Source of the DNA: Echinococcus granulosus
Lineage: Eukaryota; Platyhelminthes; Cestoda; Cyclophyllidea; Taeniidae
Direction of reading: 5' to 3'
Assembly: GCF_000524195.1 (NCBI RefSeq)
Contig: NW_020170425.1
Span: 448,163 to 512,162, forward strand
Length of the DNA: 64,000 bases
A model generated the notes under the pieces. The model had not been told where the DNA came from, ran no database searches, and saw nothing but the letters and a program-made list of their open reading frames with translations. The position numbers and the translations under genes were made by a program. Each line of letters starts with the position of its first letter. Positions within the stretch are counted from its first letter, which is position 1. Shown here in pieces: positions 47,886 to 61,800 of this stretch.

Positions 47886-50800
47886 CCTCAGGGGGATTTC
47901 ACAATTGAGTAAATCCCATATGTGCTTACTATTACTCTAGTTTGATATACCTTTTGAAAGGCATAGATGATATGTCTTTCTAAGCGGTGCCTTGATTAGG
48001 GTCTTATAATAAACTTCGTTAGACCACGACTTATAGAGTCAGCTTATAATATGTAGCCTTCATCTATTTTATTGTCAAGGTGTATATAACACCTACAGGT
48101 GGCTCTCTGTCTGTTATGAACCACAGTTCCAAAAACCTAAGTCAGTCAATCCATTAACAGGACCACATTTTATTGAGTCCGATGCCTGGGTTAGAAACTT
48201 ATGCGGCTTAGTTGAGTATCGTAAGTTCAAGCACTTGCCACTGCAGTTCGAAGAACGTGTAAACAACAGAGGTGCTTTCAATCAACATGTCGACAGGTGT
48301 CTATTGGTAGGCATTTTTAGAACATTGCAGCACTTTATTACGGTAACTTCTATGCCACTAGTCTGTTTCCAAAAGCAGTAGTATGCCCTAGGTGAGAATT
48401 AAAATTTCTTTGTAGGCTAAAAAACCTTGACCCTTTTATACTTAAAAAAGGCCAAATTACGACTACATAAGACCATAATTTGGGCTGTGTCGATCAACAT
48501 GAGATTGAATGTTAATAATCTAATGTCATTTAAATTGACGTCAGGTTGTATAAACGCACACAAAGCCCAGCTAATTACCTTGTCATCAAGATCAAAAGCT
48601 CTACAATGGAAATGTTTACATTCAGAATACAGACGAGTGAAACCATTTTCTTAGCCTCTTAACTCTTTGCACCATCAACATATTAAAATTTTAGTGGATC
48701 CAAGAATTGCGGCATACTTGGAAGTTAACAACGCTAAAACCACATCGAGAATGGCTTCCATAAACTCGATTATTGTTAAAATCGTATGTGCCTTTGAGTG
48801 ATATAGCAATTTTACATCCTGAGTTTTGTGTCAGCGACAGAATCCTGGCTTAAGGACAGAATTATAACACCACCGAGAGTTAGTTAAAGGCCACATACCA
48901 TACATGGCATCCAGAAGTGTGTTTTTAACTCAAGCAGATGGTAAAGCATCATTACGGACAGCCAGAGGCTTGCTCAATGAAGATGTCCATTACCCACACA
49001 AAGGAATATTGGCTTCCCTCACTAATCGTTGAAGCTGTGCCACTGGCTGAACACAGTTGCTGAATGTATTCACGTTTATGTGGAACATAAAACAGCGGAT
49101 TATGGTAGTGATTGGTGCACAATAATGTTGGCAACAATGAAGGAAAAGCAGAAGAAGGACGGTCTATGATGGAACGCTTCCTTCAGTACTTCTTACTCGA
49201 AAGTGTTGCGTGAGTCAGAGAGCGGAGAGGTAAACGCCCCTCGTTCACACATTGTTTTGTGTGACTAGGCCACCTAATTAATAGACGTGTTTATTATCTC
49301 AAGACTACGAAAATAGCAGTCCTGGTTGCCTGTCCTTTAACTGTCTTAACCTTCAGGCTGGCAAATTTGTGGATCCTTTTTGCTAAGGTGCGTAGGTGGG
49401 GCTGGCACTTGCCCCTTACTTCCCACACATCCACAAACAACTTAATAGGCACTCCAGTAAATTAGTTACTTTTATAAGTTCCATTCGAAGTTTTCTAATT
49501 TGAAACAAATCTTTCATTAACGGAGTTCTATTTGCGATTATTAAAGTAGGAAAATAGGGCGGAAATTCAAGGGGTTGCGTTTGTTAAGGGATCAATGGGG
49601 TAGTATGTCAAGAGAGTCCAAAGGAAAATGCACTTTTTCCTATAAGTCATGATTAAAGAATTAAAATGGTTAGTTTCCGAGACCCGACTTCTTTGCCGAC
49701 TTTTTCACTTGATTTCTCTAATGCTACGAATTCGAAAAGTAAAAAAGGTACAAAGAGTGGAAGTCGGTTGATTTCGATCGAAAGTATGCGTGAAAAGAAA
49801 TAATTGTGATTTAAAGGTGCAACTGGTCTTGGCCCTAAGGAACTGTGATCCAATTGTTGGTGTCATTGCAAATATAGGTATCTTTAAATACTTCCAAAAA
49901 CTTTTTTAACCACTTAGTTTGGGCTTGGCCAAAGAACCTAGTAATGCATGGCTATATAGACTACCTTTTGATCGTTTTAAGTAGTGACTCTCAAACGTGC
50001 CTCAGGTTATACATTTTTGATTTGGTGAACTTAATCCATTTTCTACAAAATATCTGGTGCTAAAATCATTAGTTTTTGAATTGTATTTTCCTTTGGCCGT
50101 CTTGTTGACTAACTGATAAAGTTTAAATATTTACAACCTTTGTATGTCTACTAACATTTTTAAGTAAAAGCTTTGAAATCAGTTAGTGGACAAATACATA
50201 CTGCGAGAACAGTTTGTCGGCCATTCAAAATCAAGTATATGAAATCTTCCCGTGTCAGTCGATGATTCTATCAGTTTTTTGCCTGGTCCTTTAGTATCTT
50301 GTTTATGTAGGTCAAAATCTGCATGACGAAACGTCTTTGCAGTTCCTCTCCCTCTCTTAACTGGGGAAGAAACGGGTTTAACAGTAAATCATAGCAGTGA
50401 GTGTCGCATTTTTACATTCACTTGTTGTTGATACACCTATGGACTACCATGGTCCTAACCAGAATGCTAAAGATGTATTAGAAAAACTTTATCATAGTAA
50501 TTTTGGATAGAGTCTCGAATGAATATTAGAAAGACGGTATTACAAAGATTGAGAATCATTTGAAAACTAAGTATTTATAGCTTGATCTATGAATGGGCAA
50601 GAAAGGTATACGATAAATTTGGGGATCAATTTTAGCCTCTATTTCAAATGTGTGTTCTCATTTGTTGTTGAAATGCCAAGACAAAGTAAGATGGTTATTT
50701 AAAATTCATAATGGTTTATTTTGAGATTTGGAGAGCGGAAGACAAGACAATAAAAAGCACATGCTGCTGAATGATGATACAGTATTTACTTTACATCCAA

Positions 50801-53581
50801 ACCTCTCAGGTAATTTAATTTGATGAATTAAAATACAAATGATACTGAGCTGGACTGATGGGTTTCGCGACAACCACACGTGTCTGGAAGTCACTTCTTC
50901 TCGTTAGAGATATTGCCTACAAAGTTGATTTCACTGATCGCAACTATAGTGTGCTTGGCTTCGACGATCATGTGGCTCAGTACCGCCTCATTAACAAATT
51001 AATTAATCTACGGCATTTTTTCGTGTCCAGTATGTTAGTATGATCTGTCAGTGCCGTGGATCCAAGGACAGACCCATGTACGATTGCCAATAATTTCAGG
51101 ATAACTCGAAATTGCTTGCAATTTTGCTGCAATAGAATGTTTGAACAAAACCGCTCCAGCAAGAAATTATTGCACTGAGAGTGATTAACAATTGGAACCT
51201 TTTAGGGCTTTAAAATATGCTTGTCCTGGTGGATATTTTTCATCCCTTCAAATGCTGGTCTAAAATTATTGCAAATTAGCTCCCTTAATCCTCGGAATTT
51301 CCCCATTTGAATTCAACTATTTTTTGAGCTAGTCTATCAAAATAATAAAAGCTGAATACCTTCGAACATTAAAAACTATTGTGTCAATCCAAGGTAAGTA
51401 TGTTTGGTGAGAAACGGAGCTTACATCTGTCAACACTCAAGATATCGGACCGTCAAAGTGGACACATCAGAGTAAATATCTTCCTGAGAACATTTTCTTA
51501 ATACATAAAAAGAAGTGAAGGAATTTTTGAGAAAATCTAATTTACAAAACGAAAAGTATACCAAATCAGTTGTCTTATTTGGTAAAATTGAATTGCCTAA
51601 TTGTCACCTGAGCACCAATAGCACAAAAGAGATGGTTTTTCCCAAGAAAACAAAAAATATCCTAGAATTTCTAAGATTTTGCATTTGTATAATGCATATG
51701 TCCGAATAAATTAACTTTATGTACATTATAAATAGAAGAGTGGCGACTCGAGTTCAATTGTAAAGTAGAGGAATAGTTTTGATTTGGGGCTTTTCCGTTT
51801 TTGCTCCTTTGTTTACGCAGAACAATGTGTACCATGCTTCAAAATGTTTTCTTTTATGTTTTGCTCTTCTCTTATAATCGTACTTATAAGCGATACTAAG
51901 GATCTTTGCCAGTGAGGTAGACGAATCAGCTCAGAAGGCTGGATAGTTCCGCATTTAAAACATGGGTACCACAACTGAAAGATATGAGAGAGCGGGCAGA
52001 TATGAGTGATTGCTGGCCAAAATGGTGTATCGTACGTCTTTGCCTCGATCCCTCATAGGAACCACTTGATTACTCCCTAGTTGAGCACTGCGGATTCTTC
52101 ATTGCCCAAAAATCAGGATAAAATGATTAGGTACTAGGAGGAGGTGTGACGTATCACGGCATCAGTACTAGTGCTAACATCACCATCCCGTGTCGGAAAT
52201 GCAAATTTGTTGGTTTTGATCTGATAGCAACCTAGGTGGTGGTGTTGATGGCAATTTTTATGGCGTGTACAGTCAGTCGAATAAAATGCGTCAAATCCGG
52301 ATTCGTGCAAATTTGCTAGAAGAATTGTGTATCACCATTAATGAATAATCCACTTCTCGAATGTTATGGTCATATTAAGAGAATTTAAATTTGAGTGTGC
52401 TTGTGTTTCCGACACCAACTTTTAGTATTTCAGGCTTTTCTTAGCGTTTGTAATCAACCGAATACAACCTGGCATAAAAAGCAAAAATAGCAACAAAGGA
52501 CTGTTCCACTTTTCAAAATATCGTTACCAACAAATTCCTTGCAAGTAACATCAACTGTTTTTTGCCAGGTTACTACGACAAACACAAAGCACTGATGATG
52601 CTGAAGGGATGACAGTTTTGGAAGAAGTACTTATTCGATCGCAAGAAAATGGTGTGCAACAAAGAGAGTAACAGGAGTTTCCAAAGTGATTTCATTTTAT
52701 AACTATATTTAACGCCAAATGTGAAAAAATTTGCTATCGTTTGCCATGACAGTGGAACAATCAGTGCCATTCTTAGAGCGGCTTTTGGAAGTGTAGGTAA
52801 ATAAATAAAAATTACTTCGCTGCTTCCCACTTTCATACAGCCTCCTCCTTGCCTCAATGCATCATTCTCTTGATAGCATCATCGTCAACGCTAGAATTAA
52901 ATACAAGCCTACCGCTGATATTTTCCCTTATCCCCTCTATCCTTGACACGCGACACAGCAGATTTGGCATTCCTACAGACCAACCCCTTTCTCTATTGTC
53001 CTTCACTTCCCCCCAACCCAGCGCAAGCAAAGCAATGTATTGCAGTGCAATACTGATGACAAATCCTACTTTTTAAACTTTTCATGTAAGCTTTGTTCTC
53101 CTCAAAGAAAAAGGGGCTCAGTTTTGAGATTTTTGTTCACCATGAATAAGAATTTGCCTGTTCGTGCTTCAGCGTATTTGGTTTTGGAAGAGAGGGGAAG
53201 ATGAAAATAAGAACAGTTGGAATTGCTTTCTTCCTCTGCGCGGCCATTCATTTTGTGTACAATATTCTTAATAGACTGCCAGAAAGGTAATCGTCTACCT
53301 ATTTAAATTTAGCAAATTTACTGTCAAGCTGTTTAACAATTGTAGTCCAATACAGGGTTGATTTGCCACACCTTCTTGGTTGCATGGTGGTCGGTTCAAC
53401 TAATTTCGCGATTCCGTCGACACCATCTCCCAAATAAGAGTGATGAAATTCATATGCCCATAAATTTTGACTACTTTTACTCCCATAGTGTCTCACACAG
53501 TATAAAATGTTCTCTTCCAATCAACTCTTCCGATCAAAAGACTTAAGGCCTGAAGCCATTTACAGAAATGACAAGGTATAG
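47886..53581. other. Intergenic AT-rich DNA, no gene seen
   Basis: Short open frames occur on both strands near 48.4, 49.0, 50.9, 51.5 and 52.6-53.0 kb. None has both splice sites, a domain or a signal peptide. A pyrimidine tract and CAG precede a 41-codon frame at about 48940-49060, but two frames are equally open there and no donor follows. I call nothing. Confidence 0.5.
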
Positions 53582-53803
53582 ACGCTGTTGGCCCTGTCGG
53601 TGAACCTTCAAACATTCAACGTCGATACCAACTTCAAAAAATGACTAAAAGAGCTCCAAAATCGCTCTAGAACAGAAGTCACGAGTGAATGTTCGCACAC
53701 CGCTCAAATCTGTTCTCGGCTACCCTGAAAGTCGAATAACCCAGGAAATAGACTTCGAGGAATGCTGCGTAAAGCCAGTGAAGCTCACGACCTAGCCAGA
53801 GAG
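53582..53803 (+). pseudogene. Broken exon-like patch with two in-frame stops
   Basis: One plus-strand frame reads 74 codons of protein-like, probably helical sequence, with TGA at codons 21 (53642-53644) and 49 (53726-53728). It ends exactly at an excellent donor, GAG|GTAAGAG (53801-53810). Around the stops the text looks coding (LLALSVNLQTFNVDTNF, then LRGMLRKASEAHDLARE) and composition is richer in G+C. The upstream AG at 53581 lacks a pyrimidine tract. The likeliest reading is a decayed exon of a duplicated gene. The parent family was not recognised. Chance is the alternative. Confidence 0.25.
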
Positions 53804-53810
53804 GTAAGAG

Positions 53811-55525
53811 TCAGTTTAAAACCAAGAGGTGGTGGAATACGATGGGGATAATGCCAGGATTCTAAAACAAGTACCAAAGCCTGCCTTCTAGTACTTACTA
53901 TCGGCATAGGTCGACTAATTCAGGTACGGAATTCGTCCTCACACCACGATCGAAAATTCAAGAGGCACAGAATTACGGGTTTCGTTAAACTGGCTGCCTT
54001 ATAACCTAAAAAAAGCATTTATTGCAATAACTCTAAAATGATATTTATGCATTCCACGACTTTGGAAGTGGATTAATTGTACGCAATATCCTTCGTGCAT
54101 TCAATATATTTAAGTGTTTTTAAAGCGCTCCTTTTCTTCCTAGTACTGCTAATTACTTGAAATAAACGGTCAAAAGGTTTACAATAGTTCAACTGCATTT
54201 ATTGACTTAAATCTATGTTAAGCTGTGGCAGATTCTACTGATATGTTAAATTTGGTAACTGTATCATTGGTTCGGCAGAATCATCGAATTCTCAAAGGAT
54301 CAAGGGGTAAGGATTGCTATCTTCGAGACAGGTAAAGGTAAAAACAGGGCTAAAGTCGCGTTATGCGTCAGACTCGCACCATTAGAAATCTGGCTTTTGT
54401 CTACACTTAATTCCTTCCTGTCTTAAACTGATTGTCGGATAGTGACGAAGCATGACGAGAAAATTGAACATTTCATTTCCACCGACATTACGAAATGGCA
54501 ACTTTAAGTCAAGATATCTAAGAGACAATGCAAGAATCCGACTTCTTGAGATAGTTTTTGATAATGGACATGCTAGAAATGCCTTTGACTTCATAAAAAG
54601 TCCCTGTTTGACTTTCTAGAAGCTCCTACTTTCGTGGCTATTTCCGCCATTATCGAAGCGACCAACGCAAGTCCAACCCCTCCTGATTGGCTGAGTTAAA
54701 TTTTAGACATTTTAAATGTACCAGCATTTACTTTAAGGTCAAGGTCAATAGAGTAGTATATAAGTGACTAAGATGTCTCAATGACGTAGCCTCAGTCTTC
54801 GGCAGGCCGTATGGCGTTTCCCCGTGCTAACGCAAACAAGTCAGTAAATAAAGATCGACATTGGTTATAACAAAATAACAGAAAGTTATGGTATAGTTCT
54901 GAAGAAGCATTACAATATACCTCCCAAAATGTGTTTGCATTGGTCCGTGTGTGCATTTGTCCTCCTCCAGATGGACCAGTTAAATTCTATTAATTCTGCA
55001 TCCATGGAATAGAGTTCACAAACAACCTGGTGCATCCGAATAATAGGGGACGGTGAAGTAAAATGAAATCCATCGAAAAATTATTGTGGTACTTGGCAAA
55101 ACCGAAGTTTGCCGAAAGTTACGTGTGGGTGCAAACCTTGGTGGAAAATTGTAAATCTCCGAAAATCACTGAATACACACCAGATTGACAGGCCTAAAAC
55201 AAAAATACTATTATTAATTGATTATCAGCTAAATCAAGTGAAAGGTCTTTACTGATTTTAAGATATCTTGAAAAGCGGGAGAAAATAAAAGATTCCTCCC
55301 TTTAAGAGCATGATTCTGAATCAAATGAAAGCACGTCTTAGCTTGGAAACCCATTATTTTCACATTATTTTTCACCTATCTGTATCATAGCACAAAAAAT
55401 GCCAATTATGACATTTCTACTACCTTTAAGTGAGGTCTCTATTCTCGAGTCTTCCAAATGAACGTAAGTATTAACTAAAATATTCATGCATACTTCGACT
55501 ACTCAGTTGATCATTCGCTACCAGA
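53811..55525. other. Intergenic AT-rich DNA, no gene seen
   Basis: No exon pair, RNA gene or repeat was identified. A minus-strand frame of about 70 codons at 54382-54594 has no supporting feature. Confidence 0.5.
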
Positions 55526-55557
55526 ATATAAGAGGAAAGTGAACCATCACAGTCCGA

Positions 55558-55755
55558 ATGTTTTATTGTTTCGGTATGACAACAATTGTCATAAATTTTT
55601 TCTACCAAATCAGCTGCAGTTCAAAAACATTACAGTTCAGCTGCACTAAGACCAAGAATATCCTGCAGCTCTATTGCCGTTTTAACTGCAACCCTTCTGT
55701 TTGCGGTGCAAAGTATAGCGATCATTTACCATGTCCTAATGAACAGGACATGTGA
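55558..55755 (+). CDS. Candidate small secreted cysteine-rich peptide, 65 aa
   Basis: A single ATG frame begins with a hydrophobic stretch (MFYCFGMTTIVINFFYQIS) that could be a signal peptide. Six cysteines follow at 20, 30, 43, 47, 52 and 60, spaced C-x9-C-x12-C-x3-C-x4-C-x7-C. This is not the Kunitz, EGF or defensin spacing I know. TATAAGAG begins about 30 bases upstream. Against it: the frame is short, the start context is poor (C at -3), the leader would be very short, and the hydrophobic core is interrupted. The stop lies just after an 8-bp inverted repeat. Confidence 0.25.
   Translation: MFYCFGMTTIVINFFYQISCSSKTLQFSCTKTKNILQLYCRFNCNPSVCGAKYSDHLPCPNEQDM
55730..55752. repeat. Perfect 8-bp inverted repeat, 7-base loop
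   Basis: CATGTCCT (55730-55737) and AGGACATG (55745-55752) are exact complements. The dyad overlaps the last codons of the small cysteine-rich ORF and lies 40 bases before a second hairpin. Confidence 0.6.
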
Positions 55756-55792
55756 CGTGTTTGTAATGTCAGACTTAGGTAAGGAAACCTTG

Positions 55793-55812
55793 GCGTCACA
55801 TATGTGTGACGC
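55793..55812. repeat. Perfect 8-bp inverted repeat, 4-base loop
   Basis: GCGTCACA (55793-55800) and TGTGACGC (55805-55812) pair exactly around TATG, and two G-T pairs can extend the stem. Each arm contains a TGACG half-site, so it could also be a bZIP/CREB-type dyad. A third TGACG occurs nearby at about 55752. Confidence 0.6.
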
Positions 55813-58800
55813 TGGAGGCAAACGTGTTAATTAAGCTATGTATTCTAATGATTAAGCATACAACTGCCTAAATAGTACAAAACCATTTCTTGTAATGGTT
55901 ATGTCCTTATCGTTCTCGAAAGTCTAAGAGATGACGACATTTTGGTCTCAACCATTCACTCAAATTGTTTGTTTGTATTCGACCACCTTTCTGTAATGCC
56001 ATTATGGAAGGGAGCATACAGGTGTTTTGACGATTCTTCACCAAGGTCCTGCAAATGTATGGCTGGCACCACTTGTCAGGAGACTGCAATTTGAATGGAT
56101 AAATAGGACCAAATTTTTTATTTTATCGAATAAACGGAGAATGGCTAGACGCCAGATCCAACATCTGACCACGTGGAGGAGAAGACCACTAAGTGGCTCA
56201 ATGGAAATTCCAACATTCAAGTGCAAATTTGACGATCAAAGCTTGATGAAAATAAATATGGAAACCATTTGACGTGCTGGGACTGATGACTTAAATAAGG
56301 ATTAAAACCTTAAGCGCTTTGTATTACCTGTAAAACGAAGATTCGTATCGAAAGTGACTTGATTTGTTGGGAATTCGGTAAGTTTATGGGCGGTATTTCC
56401 CTTAAAATGTTTGTTGAACCGGGTTTTGGGGCGAATTGAGTTATCTTGCTCGCTGTTGCAATATGATTTTATCGTTGAATATAACCGATTATACTGTAAG
56501 TCTACATATAAATGATTGGGTACTTCCGATCCTCGACTTGGCAACGATTATCTAAAATTCATTTTTGGTTCTGATTTAAAATCCATTATGAAAAGCATTT
56601 TAACACCGTCAGGAGAATTGGAAACCGATCATTTTCACATCTGTCGGCTGATCAAAAACGTTCGTTGTCTTTGCGGCACAGCCCGATGTAATGGCTTTAT
56701 AACGTCTAGGCAATATAATACAAATACACCTCAATCTACGATACGGTGCTCTTTCCTGTGCCCTGTACTTCTTTTCTGCTATTTTGAATTCGCGTAAAAT
56801 GGCGCTCAAGCCTAATATGCATAGCGCTTGCCTAGTTTACATGATGAAACTAGGTTCTAGAGTTGCAGAAGCTTCTTGTCAAATTCGCCATAGCGCATTA
56901 AGAAGGGGTCTGGTAACAGACATCACCGTCCAGCAGTGGCTCTTTTTTTGATCCCAGTAATAGAATGCTCCAAAACGGATGGTTAATGCTCAGAAAAGCA
57001 ATTTATACTTGACTGGAATAGGGCATTACGTATAGCTTCTAGATCAACGCTCCAAAGATAAAATTCAGTTATGGTAAGTGTTGAAAGTAAGTACTTAGAC
57101 CTTCATCAACTGGGAAGGAATCGTCATGATGGAGGTTGAGTGAATGGATACCTATGCCATGCATTAATAGATAACAATAATCTTTAAGACCATCGATTTG
57201 CCGTTCTTCAATTTTTCCATATGCACAATAAAAGTGCACCGTTTTTATACACTATGCTGATTGAGGGCCTGGTAGGCTGCAATGGGTAATGGTCTTTACA
57301 TACTAAGGTCAGGAGAACGAGTGCATTAATAGTTGTTCCCGAACGATCTACTACCCACCTAATACTTATAAGGCACTGCTTCAAAGCCCAACTACTATAC
57401 TTTGTGCGTGTATGCATGGTAGAGTGCAGACGAAGTTGCTCACCAAGAATTGGTCACCTTCTGAAGGCTGAACAATTGCATCTGCGATCTACCTACTAGG
57501 TGAAACCAGACACAACAGGGGGGCGTTCAAGTAGTACATCCGACGAAACAGCAAGGATTAGTAAATTTATTAAAATAAAGTTTCATTCTCAGTTTTGTAG
57601 GATAACGGAACAGCTTTCACTTCATGCTGTGAACCTATTCGTGAGAAGAATTACACGTTAGGATGGGAGGGAGGCAGACAACCTTGCCTTCATCCCCACC
57701 TTCTCTATCCCCTGGTGGTCTATTTAGATTGAGCATTACATTTTCTTGGTGTTAGACAGTCACATGCGAAATAAATATTTGTTAAGTGGAAGTGAGATTA
57801 TAATAAAGATGGTAGGGGTGAAATTTTTGCTTCCAAAGGCAAAACTTTAGCAAAAGTTGAATTCTCAAGCTTACCTATTGTTGGGAAAGGAATATAAATT
57901 ACAGTAGTGACTGGTTTAAAAACCAAAACATTTTATGTTCCCGTCTCTGTTTTCTTCATTTTTGGAATAATACATCACGATAGATTATTTGGTTTCCTTA
58001 TGCATCTTACTCATTCTTAGCAATCAAAATATTGTTTCTGCAGCAATGCGTTGGAAATAAATGAAATGAAAACCTAATTGCATGAGGAGTTTACTTTTTT
58101 TAACAAAAGGGGACAATTGACTTTTCGGAAATCAAAGACTAGTGAGTTTAGCTCAACCAGCTATGGGAAAATAATTGAAGTCAATTTTGCGCACACTTTG
58201 AGAAAAAACTGCGCGATCACAAAACGTAGAAGGGAAATGAAAGAATTGGAATAAGTGGAAAGCAGCGTAATTCCTGTTGAACTTACTTTTACTGCAAAAA
58301 GTGCCTTGAGAAAGAGGGAGGGCTTAACTCGCAACAAACACGAAACGACGCGCAGCCGTGCCTGCCTCGAGTGGATGATATTTGCATGTGACGTTAGGTG
58401 TTCCCGTAAAACGAAGTGAGCAAGGTAAAATTCTAGCTGTAAATTTCAGCTAGCATTTAAAAACACATTCAAAATATCTGAGAAGCTTTACCACTGAAGT
58501 ACCAGGTAGTAATTTCGAATTGAAACGAAGATAGAGGTAGAAAGAGTAGCTGGTTTACTGAGGTTTAAACGGTTAACTTTTCAAGAAGCATCGGGACGAA
58601 ACTATCAAATGTAGTGAAAAAGGATGTTACGTGACACATTAAAGATCTAAATTTTTGCTTAAATCAACAACCATGAAGTCAATTCAGGCAGGTTGAACTA
58701 TTGTCTGGTTAAAATTAAGTAAATCGTTAAGTTTTAAATGGTAGCGTCCTTGCTTAGCTTGGCCTTAATTTTCAATTCATTGGAGTATCTTCAAACAAGC

Positions 58801-61800
58801 GTAGATTCACAGAGCACTTGAGTTGTAAATATTATTGCAAGTATTGGAGTTAAAACCTGGATCTAAAAAGTCAAGAGAAATCAATACATTTCACTCAATA
58901 ACTCCTAAATAAATAGTTAAATATCGGGTCTTTACCACACTAGAGCAGTTTTAAAACGTGAAGTGAAGCAGTGCCAAATGGAACAAATTGAGCATGGTTT
59001 TTTAAAATGAAAAACTTGTTTTGGTATTGAAAATGGCTCTTTATGTGTCAGTTTTACGTCTTCGTACCTATTGCTACAAAAAGGGACTAGGTCAATAAAT
59101 TCAATTTCTAGGTGGATTTTTCTGAATAAATTCAAATAATTCTTTATCTCTTACGCACTTAAATGTTGAGCAAATTCAACCAAAGGATTTAAAGAAATCA
59201 AGTTTATTTTTCGCATGCTTACTTGTTTAAAGCAAAAATCTTCCTAACAAAATGCTAGATTTGCAGGTCACGCTATTACACCGTCTCTTGGAGATAGACT
59301 GGGCATAGGCCTTCTTAATACTCAAAACGTCTTAAATAATTCATGTGGCAGTCACTAGACATACAATTACGAGAAGAGAAAAACGTGGATGGTGTCGAGA
59401 GAAACAAATGAGCTCTTTAGCAAGGAAAGGGATATTTGTCAAAATCGGACTCTAAAGCTAACAATCTATTCAAAGTCGGAGCTTTTTGACACAAGCTTCA
59501 GCAGTGTGCAATACAGTAACCACAATGACTTACTGGCAGGAATAATGAGTTTGTAAGTTTTTAGTAACAATATTAGATAATTCTCTTTCACTTTTCTAGT
59601 ACAATCCACCCAAGTAGTTTTGAAACCAATCTGGTGTATGTGATTTTGGTTTTGACTTCTCATTAGCCTTGGGTAAAGCCGATGACTTTGTTTGAAGCAT
59701 TTTATGGTCTAAATGATCAGGTTTTTGACCCGACAGTTTTATTGCAAAGATTCTCAGATTACTTAGGACCATTAATGCTCAAATTTTAATTGAGCTCGTT
59801 AGCACGCAAAATTCGAAAACAATATGGAAAGAATCACTAAGCTAATCTTCCTTTCAGTAGTTTGGAAGGGGACGGCACAAACAGAGAATTGGAAAACTTA
59901 GTAAGATTGGGCAATAGTGTTTAGTAGCTGCAAAGGGGAACAAATGCATTGCTTTCTTCTTTTGATTTTCTCAAAGCGCAAAAGGTGTCTACTTAAAAAC
60001 ATGAAAAACATAGGAAATGTATGATAAATAAGATCAGTCAATAAATTGTCGTATTTTATGCAGATATTTGCCAAAAGTACTCCAAAAAGGAACAGCGCTC
60101 CCGGATGGAAATCATTTCTTTTCACAAAATTAATAATTGTTCAAGAGTAAAATCGCGTAAGGTTGTAGGGAAATGTGAATTAGATTAAGTCGAGGAAGAT
60201 GCAAAAAATCAGTCATGTTAACTTGACATAAGTAGTTATAAATTAAATTAAACTTTTTAATCCATAGGACTCTAATTTCTTTTAACTTTCAAGATCCCAT
60301 AAAATAGGCGTATATACGCTTCAAATTCGGCGTAGAAATACTGAGATATAGAAGCGTTCATTATCTTACACGGTATTTTCTTTTATGCGTTTAATACTCG
60401 TAGCAGTCTAGTGCAAAACCGGGCCCAGCGTTTGTTTCGATTATTTCTCGGGGGAGCGGTCATATTTCATGCAACTCTACCTAATTTATCGGACGGAGAC
60501 CAGCCATTTGTTACAGGCAAAGTCAAAGACAATTGCACCCAGAGGAGATGGATTAATTAAAATCGTGTGTACATAACCGTGTGCTCAATTATTCATTCAG
60601 GAGATTCCCAACAGCCTTAAATTTTGAGACTTGCAAGCTGAAAGCCAACTGAATGTGCAATAGTTGAGATCGGGAGCCAACCAATTTTTAGAAGAGATTT
60701 CTTACTTTAGAAAAACTAAAAGCGCGTAGGTTTTCAACTGATTTTGCATTTTTTACAAAGCAAGGCAGTTCGAAGATACAGATGTAAGTGGTTGATGAAT
60801 ATTGTATTTTAGACGAAAAGTCAGTTCTAATGTAACACTTGACTTCTGAAATTACTTTAAATTAAAGGCAACAATTACATCTCTCCCAATTGTTTTAGGG
60901 ATTCAGCTAGATATGTGAACCTTTATGCACTACATTTGACTTTATTTTCATCAACTTCGTGTCAACATTAAACTAAATTAGCGATGGCCGAGGTTTGCAA
61001 TTAGCAGTTTCGAATGCCTTGCCGAAACGAGGACTCAGTATTGATGAAGCGAAATGGGATAAACGTTTTTGCATTTTTTACACACTGATGTGTTACAAAG
61101 CATTTTGTTATGCACTTGGGAAGGCCTGCATCATAGATTACCTTTCGGTTTCTCTTATACAGCAAAAGCTCTTTTAATACAACCGTAAATGAGCTTTTCA
61201 ATCTCCTAAAGGGTTGTTACGAAATCTCAAACCTGCTTTTAGCTTTCTAATGTCCAGACAATTGAAATGTCAGGAAACCTCCTGTTATCTAACCATTTAT
61301 CATTACACGCAAAGCTCTTTCAGAGGCCCGTTTATGATACATAGCTATAAAAATAAAATATGTAACAATATGGTTCCCTCCATACTTCACCTGCCAATTA
61401 ATGTGAACAACTCTATTGCAAGCATATTTAAATATATTTACCTTACAAATGGCTTATTACTTAACTTTAGGTTACACAATAATACGGGGAAATTGGGGAG
61501 ACATTAAATCTCGACAGACCTGTTATTGTTGCAGACGAGTGGCGGATGTTCATAATCGAACTAAAAGGCTTTTATTTAGCCGCATGTATAAATTTGTTTA
61601 CAAATCAGATTCACAGCTCTTAGTCACTCATGCCCTTTAGTTTGTCGAGCTTTTTCTCATTATTGCGGTTATCCAGTTGGGGAGGATTGGCTTGTTTAGA
61701 TGGACCAACACTAACTCTATGTGCCTAAAGTGTTCCGCCTACTCTAATTAGTTTATTCACATGCAGCCTTACGCAATTTGCCAATGTTCTCTGCATATTT

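Noticed and set aside
48940..49060. Frame beginning with ATG right after an acceptor-like CAG
   Set aside because: Two frames are equally open, there is no donor and no recognisable protein.
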